A stretch of 64,000 bases of DNA from Marinomonas algicola. GTDB taxonomy: Bacteria; Pseudomonadota; Gammaproteobacteria; Pseudomonadales; Marinomonadaceae. The stretch lies in NCBI RefSeq assembly GCF_014805825.1, contig NZ_CP061941.1:1426001-1490000 (forward strand), read 5' to 3'. The notes below the pieces were generated by a model. It saw nothing but the letters and a program-made list of their open reading frames with translations, made no database searches and was not told the origin of the DNA. Shown piece by piece: positions 7,844 through 16,521 of this stretch (position 1 is the first letter of the stretch; each line of letters opens with the position of its first letter). Position numbers and translations under genes: made by a program.

Positions 7844-9346
7844 ATGCGTTTAGAAATAGAGTGTGAAAGTCGAATAGGTATGGCTCGAGAGGTCTTGGAG
7901 CTATTTATTCCATATGACATTGATGTTAAAAGAATTGAAGTAGATACAGATCAAAAAAGCATGCATTGTGCTTTTCCTGATATATCATTTGATCAGTTAC
8001 AAACGCTATTAGCGGCTATACGACGCATAGAAGGAGTGAAAGGCGTTAAGACAGTCATGTTTACTCCTTTTGAACGAGAAAAAAATGCGTTGCTTACCTT
8101 GTTAGAGGCGCTTCCCGATGGGGTAATCGCGGTTGATTTACAGGGGGTTGTTACTATGGCGACTGAATCCGCTGTGAATGACTTATCGGTTCAATATGAT
8201 CAGTTAATTAATCAACCTCTAAATAAAGTCATTAAAGGCGCTCGTTTTAATTTTTCTGAAATGAGCCGTGTTACACGAGTACAAAGCAAGCGAGTTCGGG
8301 TGAATGGCCAGAATATACTTATGGAAATGTTGCCCACTTTTGTGGCAGACGAGAAGGGAGACTCTATACCAACAGGGGTGGTTATTAATGTTAAGTCGGC
8401 GGCTCGTGTAGATGAGCAAGCAGCCAGTATACCTAGGTCCCCTAATTCTAGTATTGCATTGCCTTTATCTGACTATCTCACACGAAATATTTCAGTGAGT
8501 GAATCCATGTTGTTGTGTTTCAAGCAAGCGGAGGCCATTGTAGGGTTGGATATGCCCGTTTTAGTTTATGGAGAGATGGGCGTTGGTAAAGAAGAGTTGG
8601 TTAAAGCTATGTATCAGCAATGGTGTTCAACACATTATAATCTTGATTGTGAACTACTTTGGTTGACAGGTGAAAACATTAATCTAAGTGATATTGAAAG
8701 ACTTTCTTCTGGGGAGGGATGGTGTGTTATCCCATCCTTGGAAGCCATTGCAGAGCCTTTTCAAAAAGAACTGATTCAGTTATTGAAGTCTCAATCTCGT
8801 TCTAATTTTGGTATGAGAATCGTTACTCTCTCCAATCTCTCTTTAGAGGCGTTACGTGAGGTTTCTACTTTAAATAAAGAGCTGTTTTATTTACTGTCAG
8901 CCTTAACTTTAAGAGTCCCCTCTTTAGTCGACAGAAAAAATGATATTGAGGGCCTTGCCGAGTTGTATTTGCAAGATGTTGCCGACAAGTTAAAACGAAA
9001 AAAACCTAAGTTAAGTAAAGGCGCTCTGATCAAAATGAAGCTTTATTCTTGGCCTGGTAATTTGCACGAATTTAGGAATGTATGCCTACAAGCTGTTGTA
9101 TTGAATCAAACAGACGTTATTAGAGTAGATGATCTTAGACTTGAACAGAATGAGGATAAGTTAAACGCTATCGAATTAATAGACGATTCACTGGATAAGA
9201 CGATGAAACATTTGGAAGCTAAATTGCTGAAGAATTTGTATCCAAATTTTCCTAGCAGTCGCTTGTTGGCAAAGAAAGTAGGATTGAGCCACAGTGCCGT
9301 AGCAAACAAATTAAGAGATTACGGTATAGGTAAAGGCCTAACATAA
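7844..9346 (+). CDS. TyrR-like aromatic amino acid regulator with degenerate ATPase
   Basis: 500 residues from ATG 7844 (the frame is open from 7784, but TyrR proteins begin MRLE at this point). Order: ACT domain (1-75, MRLEIECESRIGMAREVLE), PAS domain (about 80-190, LLEALPDGVIAVDLQGVV), AAA+ domain (about 215-425) and C-terminal HTH (about 465-495, SSRLLAKKVGLSHSAVANKLR). Walker A survives as GEMGVGKEEL, but Walker B has lost the LLDE acid residues (the stretch reads GWCVIPSLEA), and the GAFTGA loop is absent. Like E. coli TyrR it should not activate sigma54; here ATP hydrolysis is doubtful too. Ligand: probably an aromatic amino acid, by family. Confidence 0.82.
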   Translation: MRLEIECESRIGMAREVLELFIPYDIDVKRIEVDTDQKSMHCAFPDISFDQLQTLLAAIRRIEGVKGVKTVMFTPFEREKNALLTLLEALPDGVIAVDLQGVVTMATESAVNDLSVQYDQLINQPLNKVIKGARFNFSEMSRVTRVQSKRVRVNGQNILMEMLPTFVADEKGDSIPTGVVINVKSAARVDEQAASIPRSPNSSIALPLSDYLTRNISVSESMLLCFKQAEAIVGLDMPVLVYGEMGVGKEELVKAMYQQWCSTHYNLDCELLWLTGENINLSDIERLSSGEGWCVIPSLEAIAEPFQKELIQLLKSQSRSNFGMRIVTLSNLSLEALREVSTLNKELFYLLSALTLRVPSLVDRKNDIEGLAELYLQDVADKLKRKKPKLSKGALIKMKLYSWPGNLHEFRNVCLQAVVLNQTDVIRVDDLRLEQNEDKLNAIELIDDSLDKTMKHLEAKLLKNLYPNFPSSRLLAKKVGLSHSAVANKLRDYGIGKGLT

Positions 9347-9384
9347 CGGATGAGCGCCAAAAATATTACTGTATAACGCAATTG

Positions 9385-9416
9385 GGCATTGATTGGCCAT
9401 GTGATCAATCAATGCC
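9385..9416. repeat. Perfect 11-bp inverted repeat
   Basis: GGCATTGATTG (9385-9395) and CAATCAATGCC (9406-9416) are exactly complementary with a 10-base loop. It follows the TyrR-like gene and precedes the end of the convergent small membrane protein gene. No T run follows on either strand, so it may be a non-canonical terminator, an mRNA 3' stabiliser or a repeat-family element. Confidence 0.55.
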
Positions 9417-9474
9417 ACTATTCATGGTAATTTGGCATAAGTAAGACCTTCTGTATTTTTTGAAGACACAAAAA

Positions 9475-9636
9475 TTAAAATCGATCTACTTTCTTTTTTG
9501 TGCTTTTCGTTTTCTCGATCTCTTTAATTTTAATTGGCTTTAATTGTGTTTTGTCTTGATTTAAAGCGCCTGTTAGATTTTTCACCATGAAGGCGATCGC
9601 TGCGCAAACAAATGCAAACAATATAAATTCGATCAT
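9475..9636 (-). CDS. Small single-pass membrane protein
   Basis: 53 residues from ATG 9636; a longer TTG-started version is possible but GGGA lies 7 nt before this ATG, which decides the start. Residues about 2-20 (IEFILFAFVCAAIAFMV) form one membrane helix; the tail is Lys-rich (KPIKIKEIEKTKSTKKK) and should stay in the cytoplasm. I do not recognise a family. It is isolated between the TyrR-like gene and a Cof phosphatase on either side. Confidence 0.5.
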   Translation of the reverse strand: MIEFILFAFVCAAIAFMVKNLTGALNQDKTQLKPIKIKEIEKTKSTKKKVDRF

Positions 9637-9814
9637 AATACTATCCCAAAATTTCAATGTCGTTATAACATGCCTTACTTATAATTCTGAGTAAAGCAAA
9701 CTGTGTTGCATTTTTGTAAAAGAGCTGTAAATCCCATATATTAAATATAGGGCCGCTTTTGTTAAATTCAATGAAAAATTAGTATGGCTACCTACTTTCG
9801 TGAGTTTTAACGAC

Positions 9815-10639
9815 TTAGGACAAGTTAAATCGCTCTCTTAAGAAGTGCGCAACGCCATCTTCATCATGATGCCCAATGACTTTGTGAGCCGCTTCTTTAA
9901 CTTGTTCACTTGCATTGTCCATGGCATACGCTTCATCTGCCATTTTGAACATGGTTAAGTCGTTATCGCCGTCACCGAAACAAATTACTCGAGATACCCC
10001 AAGTTCATCTTTTAAAGATTGGATAGCGGTTCCTTTACAAGCTTCTTTGTGGTGTATGTCAATCCAGTACGCGTCTTCTTGGTAAATGCCTCCACCAGAG
10101 TAGGCAACTAAATGGGGAGAACTATGGATCGCTTCTACAATTTTAGTAGCGGATTGTAAGGACGCCATTGCGCTAATATTCGTTATAGAAGTGCCTTTAT
10201 GAAGCTTATACAATGGATTAAGGGGAAGGTCCTCATATCTCCCTAACTCGCCAAAAATGCTATTGCACAGGTTGGTTTTCAACGGTGGGTGATATACAGA
10301 TTGATTGCCATCGTTTTCAATACAAAAAATAAAAGGTGTAACGCCTTCTGCTTCAAAGAGGGCTAATGTTTCTTCGATCTCTAGACGTGAAAGTAAGCTT
10401 CTATGACGATAAGAGCGCGTTAGAGGGTCCCATTCTTCTATCCCATTTTTGAAAATTTGAATAGTGGGGAAATTATGGTTTTTAATACATGGTGTAGCGG
10501 CTAAGTGTGTTCTGCCTGTGGCAATGGTATAAGCAATGCCTGCCCCATGTAACTTGTGTAAAGTTTCGCAGGTAAAAGGAGATAACGACTGTTGTCGATT
10601 AAGCAGGGTACCGTCTAAATCAAATACAACTAACTCCAT
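9815..10639 (-). CDS. Cof-type HAD phosphatase
   Basis: 274 residues, HAD superfamily subclass IIB. Motif I is DLDGTLL near residue 7 with the two catalytic Asp residues; motif II is TIATGRT; motif IV is CFGDGDNDLTMFKMAD near 220, with a C-terminal GVAHFL typical of Cof proteins. The cap domain lies between about 85 and 190. Such enzymes dephosphorylate sugar phosphates, pyridoxal phosphate or nucleotides; the substrate cannot be read from sequence. Stand-alone transcription unit on the minus strand, divergent from the DUF1289 gene. Confidence 0.9.
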   Translation of the reverse strand: MELVVFDLDGTLLNRQQSLSPFTCETLHKLHGAGIAYTIATGRTHLAATPCIKNHNFPTIQIFKNGIEEWDPLTRSYRHRSLLSRLEIEETLALFEAEGVTPFIFCIENDGNQSVYHPPLKTNLCNSIFGELGRYEDLPLNPLYKLHKGTSITNISAMASLQSATKIVEAIHSSPHLVAYSGGGIYQEDAYWIDIHHKEACKGTAIQSLKDELGVSRVICFGDGDNDLTMFKMADEAYAMDNASEQVKEAAHKVIGHHDEDGVAHFLRERFNLS

Positions 10640-10834
10640 AAAAGCCTCATCTATTTTATTTTTAAGATAATGGAATTCTCATTTTACAAGACTTCTACTT
10701 TTTTTAATATGCGTTAGCAATAAAGCGGGATAAACCGTTTCTATTTTGACGCGGTTTTGGCGGAATAATGTATCAAATTAACCTATTCTTATAAGGTAAG
10801 GTAAACGTAACTTTTAACGATGGGAGGAGCCTTT

Positions 10835-11044
10835 GTGGTAACTAAAGAGACACCATGTGTAAGGCGATGTTGTTTAGATCAAAAAGACGTGTGTATGGGG
10901 TGTTTTAGGACATTAGATGAAATTTTACATTGGCACCAATATAATGAAGAGGAAGCCAAAGTGGTGTTTGCTTTGATCGAGAAAAGGCGAAATGCCTATT
11001 ATCGTCTTTTCCCGAAAGCAAGATTATTATTGGATGAAAATTAG
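10835..11044 (+). CDS. DUF1289 family cysteine-rich protein
   Basis: 69 residues. The family signature is clear: PCVRRCCLDQKDVCMGCFRTLDEILHW, i.e. Cys-x3-Cys ... Cys-x2-Cys followed by RTLDEI and W (quoted in parts). The cysteines probably bind a metal or Fe-S cluster; E. coli YdhL is a relative. The frame opens at ATG 10820, but the Shine-Dalgarno GGGAGGAG at 10822-10829 lies inside that stretch, so GTG 10835, about 6-7 nt after it, is the likely start. The stop overlaps the 3' end of the convergent HopJ gene by 4 bases. Confidence 0.85.
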   Translation: MVTKETPCVRRCCLDQKDVCMGCFRTLDEILHWHQYNEEEAKVVFALIEKRRNAYYRLFPKARLLLDEN

Positions 11045-11391
11045 TTTTTTGGCGTTAATGCAATCGATTCGAATGTTACAGAACGCCAACCGTGCTCAAT
11101 AAATTGACGAATATTCTGATGATCTTCGCCCAACGGGTTTTCAAGTACATCTTTACGATAATAATCACCAAAAAGTGACAAGGTTTCCTTTTCGTTAAGT
11201 TCGTGGAGCATAGCAAAAGCAAAAATTTTGCAGGACCCATTGTTGGTCCCTGCTTCATTTATTTGTGAACCGTTAACAAATTTAGCTTCAGTGAATTGAT
11301 ATTCTTGTTCGATTATTGACATCGTTGCTGCGAAGGAAACTTGCTCTGGTGTTGTTTTTAATTGCTCGATTAAAGAGTCTGTTGTAAACAT
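11041..11391 (-). CDS. HopJ-type family protein
   Basis: 116 residues. It matches the HopJ family: NNGSCKIFAFAMLHEL, then LSLFGDYYRKDVLENP, then HQNIRQFIEHGW. Despite the name, taken from a Pseudomonas syringae type III effector, the family is common in free-living marine bacteria and plants and no secretion system is nearby, so a housekeeping cytoplasmic role is likelier. It converges with the DUF1289 gene (4-base overlap) and lies downstream of the Bcr/CflA exporter's 3' end on the same strand with 58 bases between. Confidence 0.82.
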   Translation of the reverse strand: MFTTDSLIEQLKTTPEQVSFAATMSIIEQEYQFTEAKFVNGSQINEAGTNNGSCKIFAFAMLHELNEKETLSLFGDYYRKDVLENPLGEDHQNIRQFIEHGWRSVTFESIALTPKN

Positions 11392-11449
11392 AAAGTTTAA
11401 GCCTTTGGATAAAAGTCAGTGTTTTGAGTCGTAATGGTTAATAATACAG

Positions 11450-12652
11450 TTACAGATCATTGTTTGTCTTAGGAGTATCTATATTGCGCGCAATAAACCA
11501 AAAACAAAGAAAAGACAATATGCCTGCTGTTGCCATAATGCTGATCATTGGCGTGACGGTACCATTATGGAATAAGCTGACTAATGTTCCGCTTAGTGCC
11601 CCAGCGGCGAAGCGTGCGGTCCCTGCAAGCGCTGTAACACTGCCATTGTTATTCCCTGCATGGTTAAGTGCCCCAGCAACTAATGTGCCTCCTAAAACAC
11701 CTAGTGTACCAATATAAAAAATACAGGTAACTATAATGAGTATTAGAGGAGGGTTTTCAATAAATGCAATAATAGCAAGTGCAATGGACGCTGTCAGTAA
11801 GACGATCATGCCATAAGATGCCATCTTTCTAATGCCAGTTTTACTAATAAATTGGCTATTCAGTGTGGTAAAAAACATGATGCCAATGATGTTTAAAGCA
11901 TATAAGAAGCCATAATTCCCTTCATCAATTCCATACAGCTCTATATATACATAGGAAGACGCTGTGATAAAGCACATCATACCGCTGAATAATAGGGCGC
12001 CCGCCATAATATGACTAAATACTCCCGGGTTATTTAGCAGTTCCCAGTAAGTAATTAAAGATCTTTTGAAAGATAGGCTTTTTCTTTTTTCTTCAGTTAA
12101 CGTTTCAGGAATATTTTTGCCAAATAAAACTAAAGCGATACAAGCGATCAGCGCCAAAAATATAAAAATATAATGCCAATCGAAAGTAATTAAAATGACA
12201 CCGCCGAGTATTGGTGCAATAAGAGGTGCTACAGACATAACTAACATGATATAGGACATGGCTTTAACAAAGTCCTCTGCCGAAAAGGCGTCTCTTACTA
12301 ATGCCGACACACAGACTGTAACGGCCGCACCTCCAAATGCTTGAATCGCCCTACCTGTTAACAACCATTCGTAATTTTGGGAAAAGGCGCAAACGAGACT
12401 ACCGAGAAAAAAAAGAATTAAACCGGCAGAAACCACTTTTTTTCGACCGTAAGCATCTGAAATAGGGCCAAATATAATCTGAAAAGCCGCAAAAATGATG
12501 AGATAAAGACTCAATGTTAATTGTATTAAGCCTATGTCAGTTTCAAAATTTTTAGCAATTGTTGGAATCGCGGGTAGGTAGGCATCAATTGCCAATGGCG
12601 TTAAACCACTCAGTATGCCTAATATCAGAATCGTTGAGAGTGTCAGCTTCAT
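11450..12652 (-). CDS. Bcr/CflA-family multidrug efflux MFS transporter
   Basis: 400 residues from ATG 12652; an upstream extension to 12697 (Cys-rich) does not fit the family. Twelve membrane helices are expected from the hydrophobicity. The N-terminal LGILSGLTPLAIDAYLPAIP is the Bcr/CflA signature, followed by GPISDAYGRKKVVSAG (the MFS loop 2-3 motif) and GRAIQAFGGAAVTV (helix 4-5 motif). It exports drugs or metabolites across the inner membrane by proton antiport. It faces the DUF2383 pair divergently across a 329-base AT-rich gap. Substrate unknown. Confidence 0.88.
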   Translation of the reverse strand: MKLTLSTILILGILSGLTPLAIDAYLPAIPTIAKNFETDIGLIQLTLSLYLIIFAAFQIIFGPISDAYGRKKVVSAGLILFFLGSLVCAFSQNYEWLLTGRAIQAFGGAAVTVCVSALVRDAFSAEDFVKAMSYIMLVMSVAPLIAPILGGVILITFDWHYIFIFLALIACIALVLFGKNIPETLTEEKRKSLSFKRSLITYWELLNNPGVFSHIMAGALLFSGMMCFITASSYVYIELYGIDEGNYGFLYALNIIGIMFFTTLNSQFISKTGIRKMASYGMIVLLTASIALAIIAFIENPPLILIIVTCIFYIGTLGVLGGTLVAGALNHAGNNNGSVTALAGTARFAAGALSGTLVSLFHNGTVTPMISIMATAGILSFLCFWFIARNIDTPKTNNDL

Positions 12653-12981
12653 AATTATCTCGATTTGTGGAATGCACCACATTATACAGAAACACACTTT
12701 CCCATCTTTAAAAATTTATACAGATTGAAAGATAAGTCATCTTAACTTATACCCATTAAGAATGCCGGTTGATTTATTTCTAGATAATACTAAGTAATTA
12801 TTACAAAATCTGTGTATTTTTTTCAAAATTATTAAACTTTTATAAATATTATATTTAAATTTTAAAATAGGGTTGAAACCTGTTTTTTAATCCTTAGTTA
12901 AATAATACGTGACGTCTATTGTTCTAAATTGAATGAATAATAAGGCACTTAAATATAATTTTTTAATATGAGGTGTATATA
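12653..12981. other. 329-base AT-rich divergent intergenic region
   Basis: Lies between the divergent exporter and DUF2383 genes and must hold both promoters. It is strongly AT-rich, with a short GGTTGAAACC palindrome near 12874. I found no sigma54 (GG-N10-GC) site, no ORF with a ribosome binding site, and no clear terminator. Confidence 0.6.
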
Positions 12982-13437
12982 ATGAATACGCAAGAAATAG
13001 AGGTTAATAATGTTTCAAACATCGTAAAGACAATGAATGGTGGCATTGAATTTTATCAAAAGGCGAAACAAGAAATATCAGAGAATCATATTCAAGGTTT
13101 TTTTAATAAGATAATTGATAAAAAAGAGTTGGCTGTATTTAAGTTGCAAAAATTTGCAGTAAAAGAAAACAAAGGAAAGCTTGAAAGTGGCCATGACTTA
13201 TCCATTAAAGCCAGGGAGTACTACACTCAAATTTCAGATGTGTTTAGTAAAGAAAGCACAACGCATCATTATGTAAGTCAGCTTGAAGAAGTGGAAGATA
13301 AGGTACTTAAAGATATTGACGCCGCATTACAGCAAGATCAACTTCCTGAATGCAGTGCGGTGCTTAGACAAATCCAAGCGGACATGAAAGAGTGTCATGA
13401 TGAAATGAAAGCTCTGAAACAATCTACGCGGCACTAA
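12982..13437 (+). CDS. DUF2383 ferritin-like four-helix protein, copy 1
   Basis: 151 residues from ATG 12982; AGGTG at 12971-12975 is its ribosome binding site, ruling out the GTG at 12973. All helical, with the repeated pattern NVSNIVKTMNGGIEFYQKAK, FFNKIIDKKELAVFKLQ and VSQLEEVEDKVLKDIDAAL, as in PA2169-like DUF2383 proteins, which adopt a ferritin-like four-helix bundle. No signal peptide. It is followed 51 bases later by a paralogue. These proteins are often stress- or envelope-related, but no activity is established. Confidence 0.8.
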   Translation: MNTQEIEVNNVSNIVKTMNGGIEFYQKAKQEISENHIQGFFNKIIDKKELAVFKLQKFAVKENKGKLESGHDLSIKAREYYTQISDVFSKESTTHHYVSQLEEVEDKVLKDIDAALQQDQLPECSAVLRQIQADMKECHDEMKALKQSTRH

Positions 13438-13488
13438 TAATTCGTTAAAAACGTAAATAATTTTGATTATAATAAACAGGAGTATATT

Positions 13489-13941
13489 ATGAACAGTCAT
13501 TTATCTAATGTTCACCAAGTATCTGATATTATTAAAGTAATGAATAGTGGTATCAATTTTTATGATAAGGCGAAAGATCAGATAGAGAACCCAGAAATTA
13601 AACAATTATTCGTTCATATGATTATTGAAAAAGAGCGAGCAATAGCCGAACTGCAACCATTTTCAGAACAAGAAAATGGTCATATTGAGCAAGGGAATGA
13701 TATTGCTGTTGACTTTAGAGAAGGCTATGCCAAGGTTCTTGACGCTGTAAAATCTGATAGCACACTTCATATTTACGTTGATCAATTAGAAGAAGTAGAG
13801 GATAAAGTATTAGAAAAGCTTAACTCAGCTCTTGAACAACCTCAGCCTGCTAGTTGTCAAGCCACCTTGAGGAAAGTTAAAGTTAATATGCAACAATGCC
13901 ATGATAAAATGAAGCGTTTGCAAGTTATAACAGAAACTTAG
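13489..13941 (+). CDS. DUF2383 ferritin-like four-helix protein, copy 2
   Basis: 150 residues, clearly paralogous to the preceding gene along its whole length (shared HQVSDIIKVMNSGINFYDKAK, EKERAIAELQPF, VDQLEEVEDKVLEKLNSAL pattern). CAGGAG lies 7 nt before the ATG. The conserved Glu residues in the LEEVEDKVL helix and the C-x3-H in QQCHDKMK (ECHDEMK in copy 1) are kept in both, so both are probably functional. An intrinsic terminator follows directly, so the two genes form a small operon. Confidence 0.82.
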   Translation: MNSHLSNVHQVSDIIKVMNSGINFYDKAKDQIENPEIKQLFVHMIIEKERAIAELQPFSEQENGHIEQGNDIAVDFREGYAKVLDAVKSDSTLHIYVDQLEEVEDKVLEKLNSALEQPQPASCQATLRKVKVNMQQCHDKMKRLQVITET

Positions 13942-13958
13942 TTATTATTAGATAAAAT

Positions 13959-13988
13959 AGCCGCTTATATAGCGGCTTTTTATTTTTT
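13959..13988 (+). terminator. Intrinsic terminator after the DUF2383 pair
   Basis: AGCCGCT (13959-13965), five-base loop, AGCGGCT (13971-13977), then a T-rich run broken by one A. A strong stem for rho-independent ending of the DUF2383 transcript. Confidence 0.85.
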
Positions 13989-14034
13989 ATAATTAGGAGA
14001 GGCTCTTATGTGATGTCCTTTTAAATTTAATATA

Positions 14035-16026
14035 CTAGGTGAGAGTGGAAGTTATTTTTTTTAAGACATTCATGCTAACAGGTTTTAATATGGATCTTCT
14101 TACCTTTAATTGAGAAAGTATGGATCTATCTGGCTCTTCTCCACTTAAAATAACAATTTCTCCTGAAATTTTTTGTTCTCTTAGTTTCTTTACTAGATCT
14201 AATCCATTCATATCTGGCAAACCGATATCTATTAATATTAAATCCCAGTGGTTCCTTTCTTTCATTGAACGAATGCAGGATCGGCCATCTTTGGCTAGAG
14301 TTGTTTTTATATTCAGTTTAGCTAATAGTAATGACATAAGCTGTGCACTGTCGCTATCATCTTCAACAAGTAGGCAGGTTTTGGTTTGTGTCAATTCAAG
14401 GTTATTGGGGTTACTTGTCTCGGCTAATAAAGTTACGTTAGGAGGGGCCGTTACTGAGTTATTCGTTAAATATTTGGACAGGCTTCCCCATAGGATTTTT
14501 TTATCAATAGGTTTCGCTAAGACATCGTCAAAACCGAGTTGAATCAGTTCTGGCTTAATGCTTTGCTGAAGAGTGGCTGTCATAGCGATTATACGGCCTG
14601 TAAAACCTTGTTTTCGAATAGCGATGATGGCCTCTCTGCCATTCATCATTGGCATATGTAAGTCCATAATAACTAATGAAAACTCAGGCTTTGATTGGCT
14701 TCTTTCTATTATTTTATTAAGAGCCTCTAATCCATTCTCAGCAAACTCAACATTGGCTCCAGTCGTTTGAACCAAATGTCCTGTTAAGCTTCTGATATCG
14801 ACTAAATCATCAACAATTAAAACATCTCCAATTAATTTGGGTTTGTCCGTATCTTGCTGGTAATTTTTTGACAAATGTATGTCTAAATGCTTATTTGGGG
14901 AGCTTTCTTCAACCTGTAACTTCAATCTGATTGTGAAGCAGCTTCCGAAGTCTTGTTTTGATGTGACGCTAATTTCACCACCCATACGGTTTATGAGCTC
15001 AGAAGAAATAGCTAATCCTAACCCTGCGCCTTCTTCTTTGCGTGTGACTATGTCTTCTACCTGTTCAAAGGGCCGGAATATGTCAACTAACTTATCTTGG
15101 CCGATGCCGATGCCTGTATCGGTAACTTTGACCAACATTGTGGGCGTTTGAGTCGCATCGACTAAAGAAAGCTCAACTTTTACCGACCCTTCTTTAGTGA
15201 ATTTTATAGCATTACTGATGAGATTAATGAGTATTTGTCTAAATCGCGTTGCATCGATTATAATTTTTTCGGGAAGGGGAGTCGCTGAGGTAATAGAAAG
15301 CATTAATCCATTATCTAAGGCGGACATATTCATTAAAGAATATACATCAGATAGGAGCTCTCCAAGATCAACCTTTGTCGCTTTGAGCTCAAGTTTATCG
15401 GCTGTGATTTTTGATAGGTCTAATACATCATTCAATAAGTTTAATAAGTGCTGGCCGTTATTAAGGATAATATTAAGCTCTGAAGAAGCATATTTGTGCA
15501 TTTCACTTTCAAGCAACATTTCTGTATAGCCTAGAATCGACGTCAATGGCGTTCTTAGCTCATGGCTTAGATGCGCTATAAAGCGATCTTTTGAACGGTT
15601 GTCTTCTTCTGCTTTTTGTCTTTCTAGCTTCTCTTGCTGAATTTCTTTTCGGCTTAATGCGTAACGAATCGCTCTATCAAACCTAGGGCTACTAAGATCA
15701 GACTTGATAATAAAATCTTGAGCTCCAGCTTCTAAAGCCATTTGATCAAGCTGCTCATCTGATTGACCTGTTAGCATAACTATCGGAGTGGTTATTTGTT
15801 GTGAGGTTGCTTCTTGGAGAATGCTAAGCCCATCAATTTCCCCCAGTCTATAATCGAGCAAACATAAGTCATAATGACCAGTTTGTAGCTCTCTTAATGC
15901 TAATGTATGATGGGTTACCCAAAATAACTTGAATGAATAACCACTAAGTTCGTCTAAGCAGTCTTTTGTTAATACATAATCATCCTCGTCATCTTCTACA
16001 ATCAGTATGTGGGTTACCTCTTTCAT
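14035..16026 (-). CDS. Hybrid histidine kinase, REC-HisKA-HATPase-REC-REC
   Basis: 663 residues from ATG 16026 (AGGAG just upstream; a TTG at 16050 is also in frame). No membrane segment. N-terminal receiver with DD at 12-13 and phospho-acceptor Asp58 (LLDYR); HisKA with His155 in HLSHELRTP; HATPase with N box (NLISNAIKF), DTGIGI and GAGLGL; second receiver with Asp455 (IMDLHMP); third receiver with Asp600 (LIDIGLPD) and Lys648. A kinase with an N-terminal receiver instead of a sensor is driven by another kinase, fitting the CHASE3 kinase encoded upstream. Last gene of the signalling operon; output unknown. Confidence 0.9.
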   Translation of the reverse strand: MKEVTHILIVEDDEDDYVLTKDCLDELSGYSFKLFWVTHHTLALRELQTGHYDLCLLDYRLGEIDGLSILQEATSQQITTPIVMLTGQSDEQLDQMALEAGAQDFIIKSDLSSPRFDRAIRYALSRKEIQQEKLERQKAEEDNRSKDRFIAHLSHELRTPLTSILGYTEMLLESEMHKYASSELNIILNNGQHLLNLLNDVLDLSKITADKLELKATKVDLGELLSDVYSLMNMSALDNGLMLSITSATPLPEKIIIDATRFRQILINLISNAIKFTKEGSVKVELSLVDATQTPTMLVKVTDTGIGIGQDKLVDIFRPFEQVEDIVTRKEEGAGLGLAISSELINRMGGEISVTSKQDFGSCFTIRLKLQVEESSPNKHLDIHLSKNYQQDTDKPKLIGDVLIVDDLVDIRSLTGHLVQTTGANVEFAENGLEALNKIIERSQSKPEFSLVIMDLHMPMMNGREAIIAIRKQGFTGRIIAMTATLQQSIKPELIQLGFDDVLAKPIDKKILWGSLSKYLTNNSVTAPPNVTLLAETSNPNNLELTQTKTCLLVEDDSDSAQLMSLLLAKLNIKTTLAKDGRSCIRSMKERNHWDLILIDIGLPDMNGLDLVKKLREQKISGEIVILSGEEPDRSILSQLKVRRSILKPVSMNVLKKITSTLT

Positions 16027-16059
16027 TCCATCTCCTAAACGTTTCTTCAATCTGATCCG

Positions 16060-16521
16060 TTAGCGTCTTTCGCTTTCTGGTAGTTCGACGAACTCAACCC
16101 AATAGCGACCAAGCGTTTTCATAAGCTCCACTAGGCCAGCAAAATCAACAGGCTTGGTAATATAGGAAGCCGCACCAAGTTCATAGCCTTTAACCATGTC
16201 TTCTTCTTGCTTCGACGTTGTTAGTATGACGACGGGAATACCGCGTAATTTTGGATCGGCTTTAATGCGTTGTAACGCTTCTCTTCCATCAACTTTAGGC
16301 ATATTAAGATCTAATAGTATTAAGCTTGGTCTCGGATATCTCTTAGCGTCTGAATAATGTCCTTCATTGTTTAAAAAATCGAGTAACTCCTTGCCATCTT
16401 CAACGGTATATAGGGTATTAAGCACGCGACTTTCATTAAGTGCATCGTGGGTTAATAAACGATCATCCTCATCATCGTCTGCCATTAAGATTGTGATAGG
16501 CCTGCTTTTATTCAGTGACAT
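16060..16521 (-). CDS. Single-domain response regulator (Rcp1-like)
   Basis: 153 residues, a lone receiver with no output domain. Acidic pocket DDDEDD at 15-20, phospho-acceptor Asp71 in LLDLNMP, Thr in ILTTS and Lys in ITKPVDF are all present, so it should be phosphorylated. The form with DDDEDDRLL and YWVEFVELP at the C-terminus is that of the Rcp1 type which partners phytochrome-like kinases. Its start overlaps the end of the CHASE3 kinase by 14 bases. Likely a phosphate shuttle between that kinase and the hybrid kinase downstream (inference). Confidence 0.9.
   Translation of the reverse strand: MSLNKSRPITILMADDDEDDRLLTHDALNESRVLNTLYTVEDGKELLDFLNNEGHYSDAKRYPRPSLILLDLNMPKVDGREALQRIKADPKLRGIPVVILTTSKQEEDMVKGYELGAASYITKPVDFAGLVELMKTLGRYWVEFVELPESERR

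Noticed and set aside
8550..9130. TyrR-like protein as a sigma54 activator
   Set aside because: No GAFTGA loop and no Walker B acids, so it should not remodel sigma54 polymerase.
11041..11391. HopJ as a virulence effector
   Set aside because: No type III secretion genes in the window; the family is widespread in non-pathogens.
12870..12882. GGTTGAAACC palindrome as terminator
   Set aside because: A 2-base loop cannot form a stable hairpin and it lies before, not after, a gene; at most an operator.
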